64,000 nucleotides of DNA from Ardenticatenales bacterium (GCA_020634575.1 JACKBM010000003.1:1-64000); one strand, 5' to 3'. Positions 44,793 to 53,876 are shown, counted from the stretch's first letter. Notes: generated by a model not told the origin, from the letters alone. Numbers and translations are program-made.

Positions 44793-45908
44793 ATGGGTCA
44801 AACAGGTACGCTTTACGAACAAATCGCCGAATCGATCCGGGTGCGGATTGCCCTGGGAGAGCTGGCGCCAGGTGAGCAGCTGCCAACCGTGCGCGAATTG
44901 GCCCAGCAATGGGGCTGCACGACCAGCACCGTTAGCCGCGCCTATGCGCTGCTGGCGGAAGAGGGGTTGACGAGCGGGCAGCGCGGCAGTGGTACGCGTG
45001 TAGCCGAGAGCCCGCTGCACAAAACGCAGCCAGTTCTGCATTGGGCCAAACTGCTCAACCAGGCGGATCGCTTCATTCTGGATGCGGTCACCCAGGGGCA
45101 CAGCCCGGCGCAAATACAGACCGCCGTCGCCATGGCCCTGGCCCGCTGGCAAACGTTGCAACAGGCCGCCGTCCCTGAACCGCCGGCCGGCCTGCCGCCC
45201 CAACAGCTTCGTTTTGTGGGCAGCCATGATCTGAGTGTTGAGCTGCTGGCTCAGCGTCTACAAGCGCAACAAACGGGCTTACCCCTGGACTTCAAATATC
45301 AGGGCAGCCTGGGCGGCTTGATGGCCCTGGCCCGCGGCACGGCAGATTTTGCCGGGGTGCACCTTTACGACCAGGCGTCGGATAGTTACAACCGGCCGTT
45401 TGTGGAGCGCATCCTGCCGGGGCGACGGGTGGCGCTGGTTACTCTCGCCTATCGCGACCTGGGGTTGATCCTGCCGCCAGGGAACCCGCTGGGGATGGCT
45501 ACCATCGCCGACCTGGCGAACCCCGAGGTTGTCTGGGTGAACCGGCAGGCCGGCAGCGGCACCCGCGTCTGGCTCGATGTGCAATTGCGCCAAAACGCCA
45601 TCAAACCGGACAGCCTGCAGGGTTATGCCGACGAAAAATCAACCCACTTGCAGGTCGCCCAGGCCATCGAATCAGGCGCGGCCAACGCCGGGCTGGGCAT
45701 CTATGCTGCCGCGGTGGCCTATGGTCTGGATTTTGTGCCCCTGACCCAGGAGATCTATCAGTTGGTGATTCTGGCCGATGTCTGGCATACGGCTGCCTGC
45801 CAGGCGATGCTCGCCATTCTCAACACAGACGAGTTCAAAACGTCAGTTCACGCCCTGGGTGGATACGATACCAGCGCCACGGGCGAACTATTGTGGCTTG
45901 AAGCCTAA
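44793..45908 (+). CDS. GntR-type regulator fused to a periplasmic-binding-like domain
   Basis: A 371-residue protein. GntR helix-turn-helix: LYEQIAESIRVRIALGELAP, LPTVRELAQQWGCTTSTVSR and LLAEEGLTSGQRGSGTRVAE. From about 145 there is a periplasmic-binding-like (PBP-like) ligand domain: LRFVGSHDLSVELLAQRLQA, QGSLGGLMALARGTADFAGV and WVNRQAGSGTRVWLDVQLRQ. Such fusions, related to the molybdate/tungstate regulators, sense oxyanions in the cytoplasm. It lies just before a tungstate-type binding protein (75-base gap) that uses the same fold, so it probably controls that operon. Confidence 0.82.
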   Translation: MGQTGTLYEQIAESIRVRIALGELAPGEQLPTVRELAQQWGCTTSTVSRAYALLAEEGLTSGQRGSGTRVAESPLHKTQPVLHWAKLLNQADRFILDAVTQGHSPAQIQTAVAMALARWQTLQQAAVPEPPAGLPPQQLRFVGSHDLSVELLAQRLQAQQTGLPLDFKYQGSLGGLMALARGTADFAGVHLYDQASDSYNRPFVERILPGRRVALVTLAYRDLGLILPPGNPLGMATIADLANPEVVWVNRQAGSGTRVWLDVQLRQNAIKPDSLQGYADEKSTHLQVAQAIESGAANAGLGIYAAAVAYGLDFVPLTQEIYQLVILADVWHTAACQAMLAILNTDEFKTSVHALGGYDTSATGELLWLEA

Positions 45909-45983
45909 ACATCAAAGGTAGGGTGCTGTTACCCTGCAAAAACCCTGCCCGAATATTCCTGTTGGAGGAGAAGCAAGTTCATC

Positions 45984-47378
45984 ATGAAGAAATGGAGTCT
46001 GTTCATTATCCTGATTTTGTTGCTGGCTGCCTGCGGTGGCGGCGACACTGCTGCGACCACACCCGAGGCGACAACCGAAAGCGAGAGCACCGTCGCCGAA
46101 CCCACGGCGGCGGAACCTGAAGTGGAAGCTGAAGAGGCTGAACCTACTGCCGAAGTGGTCGAAGAGCCTGAAGCTGTCGCAGAGCCCACGGCTGAACCGA
46201 CCGAAGAACCGGTCGTCGAGGCGGAGGAGCAGCACATTATCCTGGCCACCACCACCAGCACCGAAGATTCTGGCTTGCTGGATTACATTCTGCCCGATTT
46301 TGAAGCCAAAACCGGCATTCGGGTGGATGTGGTCGCTGTGGGCACAGGCCAGGCCCTCGCCCTGGGTGAGAGTGGCGACGCCGACGTCCTGCTTGTTCAT
46401 GCGCGGGCCCGGGAAGACGCTTTTATGGATGCCGGGCACGGTGTCCGGCGCGAAGACGTCATGTACAACGACTTTGTCATCGTCGGGCCACCCGATGATC
46501 CGGCCGGTATCCGCGGCAAAAACCGGGTCGCCCGCGCCCTGGAAGATATCCTGAACAGCGAATCCCTGTTTGTCTCACGCGGCGATGACTCGGGTACGCA
46601 TACCAAGGAGCAGGCGTTGTGGGCTGAGGCGGGGCTGGAACCGGCCGGTGACTGGTACATCTCCGCCGGGCAGGGCATGGGCGCTGTCCTGGCCATGGCT
46701 GATGAACTGCAAGCGTACACCATGAGCGACCGCGCCACCTACCTGGCCCAAACTCTGGCCGGCACCAGCCTGGAGATCATGGTCGAAGGCGACCCGATTC
46801 TGTTCAACCCCTACGGCGTGATGGCGGTGAACCCGGACAAAGGGGATCACATCCAGATTGATCTGGCCAACCAGTTTATCGACTGGCTTATCTCCGTGGA
46901 AACTCAGGAGCTGATCAGCCAGTTTGGCATCGAGGAGTTTGGCTCGCCGCTGTTTACCCCGGATTCGGGGCCGTGGCGGGTGGCCAACGGCATCGCTGCC
47001 GGCGAAGAGAGCGAAGCAGAGGGGCCGGTTGCCCTGACCGTCACCGGCATGGTGCAAAACGAACTGGGCTGGACGGAAGCTGAACTGCTGGCTATGGAGA
47101 CGATGGAAGCCGAAGCGCCGAATAGCAATGGCGAACTGGAAACCTACACCGGCGTCTCGGTCAATAGCTTGCTGGCGCTGGCGGAAGTGAAGAATCAGGC
47201 CACCACGGTCACCTTCATTACCGATACCGGCGAGACGTTAGAGATGTCGCTGGCTGACCTGACAGCCTGTGAAAACTGTATTCTCTCCTTCCGGACCCAG
47301 GGCGGCCTTAGCACCGCCTTCCCCGGTTTTGACGACCTGCCTCGTTTACGCGGCGTCGTCCAGATCGTGGTGAGTTAA
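45984..47378 (+). CDS. Tungstate-type ABC substrate-binding lipoprotein with an added C-terminal domain
   Basis: A 464-residue lipoprotein. Signal and lipobox MKKWSLFIILILLLAAC (Cys17), an acidic linker of about 65 residues rich in Glu, Pro and Thr, then from about 86 a TupA-like domain: LATTTSTEDSGLLDYILPDF (tungstate-binding TTTS), LALGESGDADVLLVHAR, FVIVGPPDDPAGI and RGDDSGTHTKEQALW. Residues 345-464 form a second domain (VALTVTGMVQNELGW, YTGVSVNSLLALAEV, FRTQGGLSTAFPGFD), similar to the oxidoreductase molybdopterin-binding/SorA-like beta fold. No tupBC genes are next to it; an ECF transporter follows instead. Confidence 0.82.
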   Translation: MKKWSLFIILILLLAACGGGDTAATTPEATTESESTVAEPTAAEPEVEAEEAEPTAEVVEEPEAVAEPTAEPTEEPVVEAEEQHIILATTTSTEDSGLLDYILPDFEAKTGIRVDVVAVGTGQALALGESGDADVLLVHARAREDAFMDAGHGVRREDVMYNDFVIVGPPDDPAGIRGKNRVARALEDILNSESLFVSRGDDSGTHTKEQALWAEAGLEPAGDWYISAGQGMGAVLAMADELQAYTMSDRATYLAQTLAGTSLEIMVEGDPILFNPYGVMAVNPDKGDHIQIDLANQFIDWLISVETQELISQFGIEEFGSPLFTPDSGPWRVANGIAAGEESEAEGPVALTVTGMVQNELGWTEAELLAMETMEAEAPNSNGELETYTGVSVNSLLALAEVKNQATTVTFITDTGETLEMSLADLTACENCILSFRTQGGLSTAFPGFDDLPRLRGVVQIVVS

Positions 47379-47388
47379 TGACCTGACG

Positions 47389-47421
47389 GTTGCGCCGGGA
47401 ACCCGAGGTTCCCGGCGCAAC
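47389..47421 (+). terminator. Strong hairpin between binding-protein and downstream genes
   Basis: GTTGCGCCGGGAACC, loop CGA, and the exact complement: 15 perfect base pairs starting ten bases after the lipoprotein stop. No T-run follows, so it may be an incomplete terminator or an mRNA-stabilising hairpin that makes the lipoprotein more abundant than the downstream transporter. Confidence 0.65.
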
Positions 47422-47437
47422 GATGGGGCCTACGCTT

Positions 47438-48121
47438 ATGATCTACATCGCGCTTGACGACACCGACATGCTGGATACGCGCGGCACGGGCCACCTGGCT
47501 CGCGAGATCGCGGTGCAACTGGCCGAAAGCTACCCGCTGGCCGGCATCACCCGCCATCAACTCTCATCTGATCCGCGCGTCCCCTGCACGCATAAAAACA
47601 GCAGCGCTGTCATTCATCTGGAGGCACCGGCCGGTGCCATACCCGACCTTCTGGCGCAAACCCGTGACTTGATGCTGGCTGACTTCATCCCCGGCAGCGA
47701 CCCGGGCCTCTGTGTCGCGGCCGAAGTGCCGGCGGCCATCACTGCCTTTGGCTACAAAGCCAAAAACGGTTATGTGGCCCAGAGCGAAGCGCGCGCGCTG
47801 GCGGCGCAACATGAGATGCAACTGCTCGGCCTGGGCGGCACCGAAGATGGCGTCATTGGCGCCCTGGCCTCGGTCGGGTTGGCCGCCGGCGGTGATGATG
47901 GCCGCTACATCGTCATCGGCTCGGTGCGCGATCTGACCGATTTGCAGCCGGTTGAGGCGCTGCTGGCAGCGGGCATTACCGCAGTTATGACCCTGGATGG
48001 CACGCCGGTGACCAGGGGTCTGGTGCTCACCGAGCGGCTGCGGCCGGCACGCCGGCAGAGCCGGCCGGTTGTCTTTGTGGAACCGCAGGCAGATTACTGG
48101 CTGCCGCTCAAGCTTGATTAG
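47438..48121 (+). CDS. TiaS-like N-terminal domain protein in a transporter operon
   Basis: A 227-residue protein starting MIYIALDDTDMLDTRGTGHL. The DDTD motif with following Gly and His resembles the ferredoxin-like/kinase-like part of archaeal TiaS, but the tRNA-binding parts are missing. Also present: ITAFGYKAKNGYVAQSEARA and LGGTEDGVIGALASVGLAAG. It may bind a nucleotide or cofactor. Six bases separate it from the ECF ATPase gene, so a link with the transporter is inferred. The reaction is unknown. Confidence 0.6.
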   Translation: MIYIALDDTDMLDTRGTGHLAREIAVQLAESYPLAGITRHQLSSDPRVPCTHKNSSAVIHLEAPAGAIPDLLAQTRDLMLADFIPGSDPGLCVAAEVPAAITAFGYKAKNGYVAQSEARALAAQHEMQLLGLGGTEDGVIGALASVGLAAGGDDGRYIVIGSVRDLTDLQPVEALLAAGITAVMTLDGTPVTRGLVLTERLRPARRQSRPVVFVEPQADYWLPLKLD

Positions 48122-48127
48122 CCGCTC

Positions 48128-49552
48128 ATGTCTCTGCTCGTTGCCGAACAGGTTGCTTATCGCTATCCCCAGAACAATCGCGGCATTGCGCCGGTCTCGT
48201 TGCGCGTGGGGGCGGGTGAGGCGCTGCTGATTCAAGGCCCGTCCGGTTGCGGCAAAAGCACGCTGGCCCGCTGCCTGACCGGTTTTGTGCCGCATCTGTA
48301 CGTGGGCGAGTTGCAGGGCCGGGTGTGGGTGAACGGCCTGCCGACGGCCACGACGCCCCTGTGGCAGCTTTCCGAGGCGGTCGGGCTGTTATTTCAGAAC
48401 CCCGCCAACCAGATGCTCACGGACAGCGTCGCAAACGAAATCCTCTTTGGCCTGGAAAACATGGGCTTGCGGCGCGATGACATGCGCGAACGGCTCGAGG
48501 CCGTGCTGGACCAATTTGGCCTCACGGCTATGCGTCAGCGTGAGCCGCTAACACTTTCCGGCGGGGAGCAGCAGCGGCTCGCCCTGGCCGCCGTGATGGC
48601 CCGGCAGCCGGAGGCGCTCGTGCTGGACGAGCCGTTTTCCATGTTGGACACAACGGCAGCGGCTGACCTGGTTGCCGATCTGGCGCAACTGGTTGATGGG
48701 GGCACCGCCGTTGTCCTCTGCGAGCATCGGGTCGAGGCCCTGGCTGGGCTGTCTGGCCTGCGCGAGCTGCAGCTTTCGGGTGGTGCTGAACCGCAGGGTG
48801 AAGCGCAGTTTGCCTGGCCGAACGAGGGTCATGGGCCGTTGACAATGACGGTGGCGGGGTTGCGAGTGCGGTTGGGAGACCGGCCGGTCCTGACCAATTT
48901 CAACATGACCGCCCATAGCGGCGAGGTTGTCGCCCTGGTGGGCCGCAACGGCGTGGGCAAAACCACGTTGTTGCGGGCGCTGGCCGGGCTGCAAACGTTT
49001 GCCGGGTCGGCTGAAGTGAATGGCCGCCCGCCGCAATTTGGCCTCGTTTTCCAGAACCCGGATTGGCAGCTGTTTAACCCTTCCGTGCGCGAGGAAATCC
49101 TGTACCGCCTGCCCGAACCTGACATGAGCCGTTACCGGCAGTTGCTGGCCGCCCTGGGGCTGGGACCCTACGAGCAGACCCCGCCGTTGCTGCTGAGCGA
49201 AGGCGAGAAGAAGCGGCTGGCGCTGGCCACGGTGCTCATGCGGCAGCCGGCCCATGGCGTGCTCCTGGATGAACCAACCCTGGGCCAGGATGCCGCCCAC
49301 AAAGCGATCCTTTTGCGATTGCTGCGCCAGATTGCCGATAGCGGCCAACTTGTCCTCATCACCACCCACGATCTGGCCGTGGCGGCCCAATGTGACCGGC
49401 TGGTGTTGTTGGGGGATGAGGGGGTGTTGGCGGACGACCGGCCGGATATCGTCTTCGCCAACAGCGCCGCCTGGGCCAGGGCTGGCCTGTTGTTGCCTGA
49501 GTGGCTGCAACATCACGGAAAAAGGAGTGAGAGACACACATGGCCAGCCTGA
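48128..49552 (+). CDS. ECF transporter ATPase, two fused ABC domains (EcfA-EcfA')
   Basis: A 474-residue protein with two ATPase domains. First: Walker A IQGPSGCGKSTLARCL, Q-loop LLFQNPANQMLTDSV, signature LSGGEQQRLALAAV, Walker B ALVLDEPF. Second: VGRNGVGKTTLLRAL, FQNPDWQLFNPSV, LLSEGEKKRLALATV (SEGE replaces the usual SGGQ) and GVLLDEPTLGQD. The FQNPxxQ Q-helix is typical of energy-coupling factor transporters. It forms the energising pair for the EcfT gene that follows. Confidence 0.93.
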   Translation: MSLLVAEQVAYRYPQNNRGIAPVSLRVGAGEALLIQGPSGCGKSTLARCLTGFVPHLYVGELQGRVWVNGLPTATTPLWQLSEAVGLLFQNPANQMLTDSVANEILFGLENMGLRRDDMRERLEAVLDQFGLTAMRQREPLTLSGGEQQRLALAAVMARQPEALVLDEPFSMLDTTAAADLVADLAQLVDGGTAVVLCEHRVEALAGLSGLRELQLSGGAEPQGEAQFAWPNEGHGPLTMTVAGLRVRLGDRPVLTNFNMTAHSGEVVALVGRNGVGKTTLLRALAGLQTFAGSAEVNGRPPQFGLVFQNPDWQLFNPSVREEILYRLPEPDMSRYRQLLAALGLGPYEQTPPLLLSEGEKKRLALATVLMRQPAHGVLLDEPTLGQDAAHKAILLRLLRQIADSGQLVLITTHDLAVAAQCDRLVLLGDEGVLADDRPDIVFANSAAWARAGLLLPEWLQHHGKRSERHTWPA

Positions 49553-49607
49553 TACGGATTTTTCCAAAGTTTGTGTCAGCTGTCATGCCATCTTCACTTA
49601 ACTGCTT

Positions 49608-50363
49608 ATGTTATTAGCCAGGAAACGGAACCCCAGACGAGAACCCGTGCAGCTCGTTTCCGATTCGCCTTTGCGGCAGTACGATCCGCGCCTGCGGTTG
49701 CTGCTCCCGCTGGGTGCTTCGTTGCTGGTGATGATCCCCGTCGCCAGGTTGGCCCTGTTTTTTGTGCTGTATGGCGTGTTGTTTCAGTGGGCCCGGCTGG
49801 CGCCCATTGCTCTGCGCCAGCTCTGGCGGCTGAAATGGTGGTTGCTGCTCATTTTTGTGATCGATTGGCTGGTTGTTGATCTGCTGCTGGCGGTTCAGGT
49901 GACGTTGCGCGTGATCCTGCTGGCCAGTGCCTTTATTTTTATGGTGTACACGACCACACCCGGCGAGCTCCGACTGGTTCTGGCCTGGCTGCGCTTGCCG
50001 CACCGCTATGCCTTCAGCCTGAGCCTGGCTTTTCAGAGCGTTGCCCTGTTTGCCCAAGAATGGCAGCTTATCCAGGAGGCGCAGCGGGCGCGTGGCGCCT
50101 GGGAACCGCTCACCTGGCGGGGTTGGCGCGCCCTGGTCCCGCAGGTGCGGCAGCTTGTGGTGCTGGTCGTGCCCGCCATTGTGCTCACCACCAAGCGGGC
50201 CTGGACGATGACTGAAGCGGCGCATGCCCGTGGTTTTGACTCACCCCATCGCCAACCCTTTTACCGGCTGGCTATGCAGCCGCACGATTGGGTATTCCTG
50301 GCGCTGCTCGGTGCGCTAACGATTCTGCTTCTGCTCGTTCCCATCCCATTTTCATTTGGATGA
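49608..50363 (+). CDS. ECF transporter transmembrane component EcfT
   Basis: A 251-residue membrane protein with about six helices (LLPLGASLLVMIPVARLALF, WWLLLIFVIDWLVVDLLL, VILLASAFIFMVYTTTP). The two coupling helices have Ala-Arg-Gly motifs: QEAQRARGAW and TEAAHARGFDSP, which contact the ATPases. It is next to the ATPase and upstream of the S component. Confidence 0.9.
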   Translation: MLLARKRNPRREPVQLVSDSPLRQYDPRLRLLLPLGASLLVMIPVARLALFFVLYGVLFQWARLAPIALRQLWRLKWWLLLIFVIDWLVVDLLLAVQVTLRVILLASAFIFMVYTTTPGELRLVLAWLRLPHRYAFSLSLAFQSVALFAQEWQLIQEAQRARGAWEPLTWRGWRALVPQVRQLVVLVVPAIVLTTKRAWTMTEAAHARGFDSPHRQPFYRLAMQPHDWVFLALLGALTILLLLVPIPFSFG

Positions 50364-50370
50364 ACCTGAT

Positions 50371-50883
50371 ATGACACAGAAAAAACGACTCATCATTGCC
50401 GGCCTCATCCTGCTGCTTCTGGTGGCGATTGTCATGGGGGTAGATGCCCTGCAACGACAGCAAGCCGTCAGCAACAACAATCAGTTGCCCGAGGGGCTGC
50501 CGACCGCGGCGCCCGGCAGTATTCCCATCACTGTTAATGGTGACCTTGTCGCTGCTTTTACGCCTGAGGCGATTGACCATTTGCCCGCGGCCAGCTTCAA
50601 AGATGCTGAGGAAGGCAAAACGCAGGAGGGCTGGCGGCTGGCCGATGTGCTGAACTTTTATCTGGCTGAGGCGCTGCCCGCTGACGCGCTCATCCTTGTG
50701 CGGAGCAACCATCGCGATAAGGAAGCGACCCTGACCTGGGCCGAAGTCGCCGACCCGGCCAACGAGATCATGTTTGATCTGGCCGGGCGCGGCACCTTGA
50801 AACTCGTTTCCCTGCTGCCCCGCCTCGACACGCGTGCCGAGTGGGTGCAGGATGTGGATGAAATCACGATTACGATGCCCTGA
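50371..50883 (+). CDS. Membrane-anchored domain resembling the lipoprotein's C-terminal domain
   Basis: A 170-residue protein with an N-terminal helix (LIIAGLILLLLVAIVMGVDA), then ISPITVNGDLVAAFTPEAI-like, EGWRLADVLNFYLAEALPAD and VRSNHRDKEATLTWAEVADP; the end is DVDEITITMP. The strand order parallels the C-terminal domain of the tungstate-type lipoprotein, of the molybdopterin-binding-oxidoreductase-like fold. ATG 50371 is preferred to an in-frame TTG at 50356. Co-located with the ECF genes; probably an extracytoplasmic accessory. Function unknown. Confidence 0.6.
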   Translation: MTQKKRLIIAGLILLLLVAIVMGVDALQRQQAVSNNNQLPEGLPTAAPGSIPITVNGDLVAAFTPEAIDHLPAASFKDAEEGKTQEGWRLADVLNFYLAEALPADALILVRSNHRDKEATLTWAEVADPANEIMFDLAGRGTLKLVSLLPRLDTRAEWVQDVDEITITMP

Positions 50884-50887
50884 GCCT

Positions 50888-51433
50888 ATGAAAACACGTT
50901 ACTTTTCTACTTTTCAGCTGGTTTTACTGGCGCTGTTTGCGGCGCTGGTGGTGGTCGCCAAGATTGGGCTGCGGTTGCCGCTGCAAATGCCCGGCCATTC
51001 CGGTATTTTCTGGATGGCGATTGTGGTTGTGGGCGCCGGTATTGTGAACAAGCGGGGCGCCGCCAGCCTGATTGGGGTGACTTCGGGCATTTTGGCTACC
51101 TTTCTGGGCATGGGCGATTTTGGCGCCATCAACACGTTTTTGTCCTACGCCATCGTCGGCGTCGGCACCGATCTGGCGCTGCTGATACTGCCTGATCTGG
51201 AACAGCCGGTTACGGCAACAGTGGCGGCGGCCATCGGGCATATGGGCAAGTTCCTGGTGAAATGGCTATTCGGCGTCGTTACCGGCGCCCCGATCGGCTT
51301 TCTGGCGCTGGGGCTGTTGTGGGCCATGCTGGGCTACATCGTCTTTGGCGGTCTGGGCGGCTTGTTGGGCAGCCTGACGCTAAAAGCGCTGCGCAAAGCC
51401 GGGTTTTTCGTCTACATGGCCGAAAAGCGCTGA
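50888..51433 (+). CDS. ECF transporter substrate-binding component (EcfS)
   Basis: A 181-residue membrane protein, start MKTRYFSTFQLVLLALFAAL. Five to six helices, with LPLQMPGHSGIFWMAIVVV and GAASLIGVTSGILATFLGMG forming the usual EcfS core. The ligand cannot be predicted from sequence. With the ATPase pair and EcfT it completes a dedicated ECF importer. The neighbouring tungstate-type lipoprotein and oxyanion-type regulator suggest molybdate/tungstate or a related cofactor precursor. Confidence 0.82.
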   Translation: MKTRYFSTFQLVLLALFAALVVVAKIGLRLPLQMPGHSGIFWMAIVVVGAGIVNKRGAASLIGVTSGILATFLGMGDFGAINTFLSYAIVGVGTDLALLILPDLEQPVTATVAAAIGHMGKFLVKWLFGVVTGAPIGFLALGLLWAMLGYIVFGGLGGLLGSLTLKALRKAGFFVYMAEKR

Positions 51434-51506
51434 CGAGCCAGGGTGCCATCGAACCCTATGCGGCGCATGACTTTGCTTTTGGCCAGGGGCACCGGCCGGA
51501 GGCTGC

Positions 51507-51944
51507 TCAGGTTACCTTGTACATAAATATCACATGCTCCGCCACCAGGTAGCCGTTTTTTTCATAAAACGTTTTCGACGGCTGATATTTGTTGGTCAGC
51601 AACGTGACGCCACCCCAGCCTGACGCTTGCGACAGCGCTTCCGCCCTGCCCAGCAACGCCTTGCCGTAGCCCTGGCGCTGCCACTCTGGCTTGACGAACA
51701 ATTCATCGACAAAAAGCTCGTCATTGGTCCACCAGGTTTTGCGGTGGGCAAACATGGCGGCGACTAGCTCAGACGCTTCGACCGCTACAAAGCCAATAAA
51801 GCTGGGCTGCGCGAGGAAATCAGCCAGGTACCGGCCGGCTGTTTCTGCAGTCCACTGGTTGTTCCAGGGCGGGGGATTGTAGGTTTCAATCAGCAGATTC
51901 ACACAGGCGCGGATATCGTCGGGACGTAGTTCTCTTATCTCCAA
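51507..51944 (-). CDS. GNAT family N-acetyltransferase
   Basis: A 145-residue protein: IRELRPDDIRACVNLLIET at the N-terminus, LVAAMFAHRKTWWTNDELFV, DELFVKPEWQRQGYGKALLG (Q-R-x-G-x-G acetyl-CoA loop), and TLLTNKYQPSKTFYEKNGYL. This is the common Acetyltransf_1 form. Substrate unknown. It converges on the ECF operon. Confidence 0.85.
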   Translation of the reverse strand: MEIRELRPDDIRACVNLLIETYNPPPWNNQWTAETAGRYLADFLAQPSFIGFVAVEASELVAAMFAHRKTWWTNDELFVDELFVKPEWQRQGYGKALLGRAEALSQASGWGGVTLLTNKYQPSKTFYEKNGYLVAEHVIFMYKVT

Positions 51945-51956
51945 TGCAGATCCTTC

Positions 51957-52898
51957 TCAGAGTTCATCTTTTTGTATGGTTGGCGTGGCTTTCAGCCGTT
52001 TGGCATGGTTTTCATGCTGGTAGCTTTGCCCTATCGCCCAGCCACCAAGGGCCCCGGACAGGGCCAGCCCCGCAATTGTCAAGAAGCCTGTCAGCGGCGC
52101 CCTGCCTACCGCTGGGCCAAAGAGCAGGCTGCCCAGCAACAGCCAGCCGCCGGCGCTGACACTCACAAAGACCGCAGCCGGCGAGGACCAGATCTTCAAC
52201 AATGACTGGGCGATAGGCACTATCACGACATATGGCAAATATGAAACAAACGAAAAAAAACCGGTGGCCAGGTACTGAAAAATCGGGCCTGAGCCGGCTA
52301 AAGCGTTCCCGGCCGGATCAGGCGACAGTAGCGTTGAGAGCAACATGCTGACCAGCATAAAGGCACTACTCACAGTTCCGCCCGTTGCCGCCAATTCGCG
52401 AAAATCACTCTTTGTCTCCGTGGAGGCGCGGCTACCCAGCTTCCCGCCATAGCCACAGAGGACAAGAGTCACGACCGAAACGAGGATCACGAGTAGCCAG
52501 TTTGCGTTCAACTTCTGATAGGCAGGCGCCAGTAAAACGGGCAGAACGATAAGCCACCATACCAGAGCGCTGCTCAGGGCCCAGCCATCCGTGGCTGGCC
52601 AGAATTTGCGTGCGATGGCGGCAATTGGGCGAATCAGCAGCCAGCCGATTGAGCGGCCTGTCATCGCGATGAGTGCGGAAGCGAAGCAAGCCAGTACATA
52701 GAAAAATCCGTACAACGTGGTAGGTGTAGGTTTGACTGCTGACGCGATGACAGGTGTGACATCGTCGGTTCCCAGAACGTTAATGAGGATCAGAATGATC
52801 AGCGCCGGGATGCCAGAAACGAGGCCACTATAGCTGGCCTGAGTAAACGTAACGGCATCGCCAACTACAAACTCCAGGATTTTTTTCGAGAGAGACAT
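51957..52898 (-). CDS. Polytopic membrane protein of unknown function
   Basis: A 313-residue protein with about seven hydrophobic segments (IPALIILILINVLG, FFYVLACFASALIAM, WWLIVLPVLLAPAY, LLVILVSVVTLVLCGYGG, FMLVSMLLSTLLS, FFSFVSYLPYVVIVPIAQ and LLLGSLLFGPAVG). A glycine-rich C-terminal helix (AGLALSGALGGWAIGQSYQH) is followed by a polar tail. No transport motif recognised. Ends 13 bases before the GNAT gene's start region. Confidence 0.65.
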   Translation of the reverse strand: MSLSKKILEFVVGDAVTFTQASYSGLVSGIPALIILILINVLGTDDVTPVIASAVKPTPTTLYGFFYVLACFASALIAMTGRSIGWLLIRPIAAIARKFWPATDGWALSSALVWWLIVLPVLLAPAYQKLNANWLLVILVSVVTLVLCGYGGKLGSRASTETKSDFRELAATGGTVSSAFMLVSMLLSTLLSPDPAGNALAGSGPIFQYLATGFFSFVSYLPYVVIVPIAQSLLKIWSSPAAVFVSVSAGGWLLLGSLLFGPAVGRAPLTGFLTIAGLALSGALGGWAIGQSYQHENHAKRLKATPTIQKDEL

Positions 52899-52931
52899 CT
52901 GGGCCCGCCCGTTGCAACCTATCTGGCGCCG

Positions 52932-53390
52932 CTAAATCTCAACCCCCGGCAAGCCGGCCGCACCCAGAAGCAGTGATAGCTCCCCGGCGTGGGGCAGGTC
53001 GTGGTCGAGGAGTCCCCAGATCGTTTGTACGCTCAAGGCCTCGGCCTCGGGAAGGGTGCTGGTCGGTGAGCCGCTCTGCAGGCATTCAGTGATGAATTGC
53101 CAGGTCAATGCCAATCCCCGCACAATTTCCGCCGCGCTTTGTGGCGCCGCGTTGGGTTCCCCCCAGGCAATGAGTGGCACCAATGCCGCCGCGCTTTCAC
53201 CCAGCGTGTGGTGCAGATGCAGGGCACGCCCGAAGACAATGTGTTCGGCAATTTCACCTGGCGTGCGCAGGCTCGGCAAGATCCGCCGGCCCAACTGTTC
53301 CGCGGTAAGCGGCGCGATGGCCCGCTTGAGCGCTTCCTGGTAATCCAGCCAGCTTTCGAAGACCCTGGTTTCCGCAACGATCGCTCTCAT
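52932..53390 (-). CDS. DinB/YfiT-like four-helix protein
   Basis: A 152-residue protein of the DinB superfamily: ESWLDYQEALKRAIAPLTAE, then LRTPGEIAEHIVFGRALHLH (first metal-site His), and WGLLDHDLPHAGELSLLLGA at the end (second and third His positions). Members are Ni/Zn-binding, often linked to bacillithiol or glutathione-like thiol transfer, but this copy's reaction is not known. Confidence 0.78.
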   Translation of the reverse strand: MRAIVAETRVFESWLDYQEALKRAIAPLTAEQLGRRILPSLRTPGEIAEHIVFGRALHLHHTLGESAAALVPLIAWGEPNAAPQSAAEIVRGLALTWQFITECLQSGSPTSTLPEAEALSVQTIWGLLDHDLPHAGELSLLLGAAGLPGVEI

Positions 53391-53486
53391 TATCTATGAC
53401 CCTCCGCTTATCCAGGCACGTTTGTGGCAGAGGCAGACCTGTCAATTCTCCTGGTCTGCCAGATATGGCTCGCTGATGGCGTTGCG

Positions 53487-53876
53487 CTATTCTACCTTTG
53501 TGGCGATCCACCAGGTAGTGCCGCCCGCATCCTGGACGCCGCCGCGTTTGTCCTCATCTTCCTTCTTGACTGGTTCTTGCACTGACTTCGCGCCTGCGGC
53601 CAGCGCCTGCCGGTAGGTTACATCGACATCTGGGACATAGACATGCACAAAACCGGCCACGGGTGGCCATTCCGGGAGCGCCGGATCGGCCAGCATGATG
53701 ACGGTATCATCCAGACGCAGTTCGGCGTGCATGATCTTGCCGGAGTCGTCGGCAAAGCGGCGCAGTTCGACGGCGCCGAAGACTTGCTGCAGAAACGCAA
53801 TGGTTCCAGCTGCGCCATTAACAATGAGATAGGGCGAGGCTGTGTTGTAGTTGGCGGGCTTATATTGTGATGGCAT
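53487..53876 (-). CDS. VOC family protein (PhnB/glyoxalase-like)
   Basis: A 129-residue protein: NYNTASPYLIVNGAAGTIAF, LQQVFGAVELRRFADDSGKI, MHAELRLDDTVIMLAD, FVHVYVPDVDVTYRQALAAG and a final WWIATKVE. This is the PhnB-like branch of the vicinal oxygen chelate family. It keeps the His in MHAEL and the pattern DKRGGVQDAGGTTWWIAT. Activity unknown. Confidence 0.88.
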   Translation of the reverse strand: MPSQYKPANYNTASPYLIVNGAAGTIAFLQQVFGAVELRRFADDSGKIMHAELRLDDTVIMLADPALPEWPPVAGFVHVYVPDVDVTYRQALAAGAKSVQEPVKKEDEDKRGGVQDAGGTTWWIATKVE

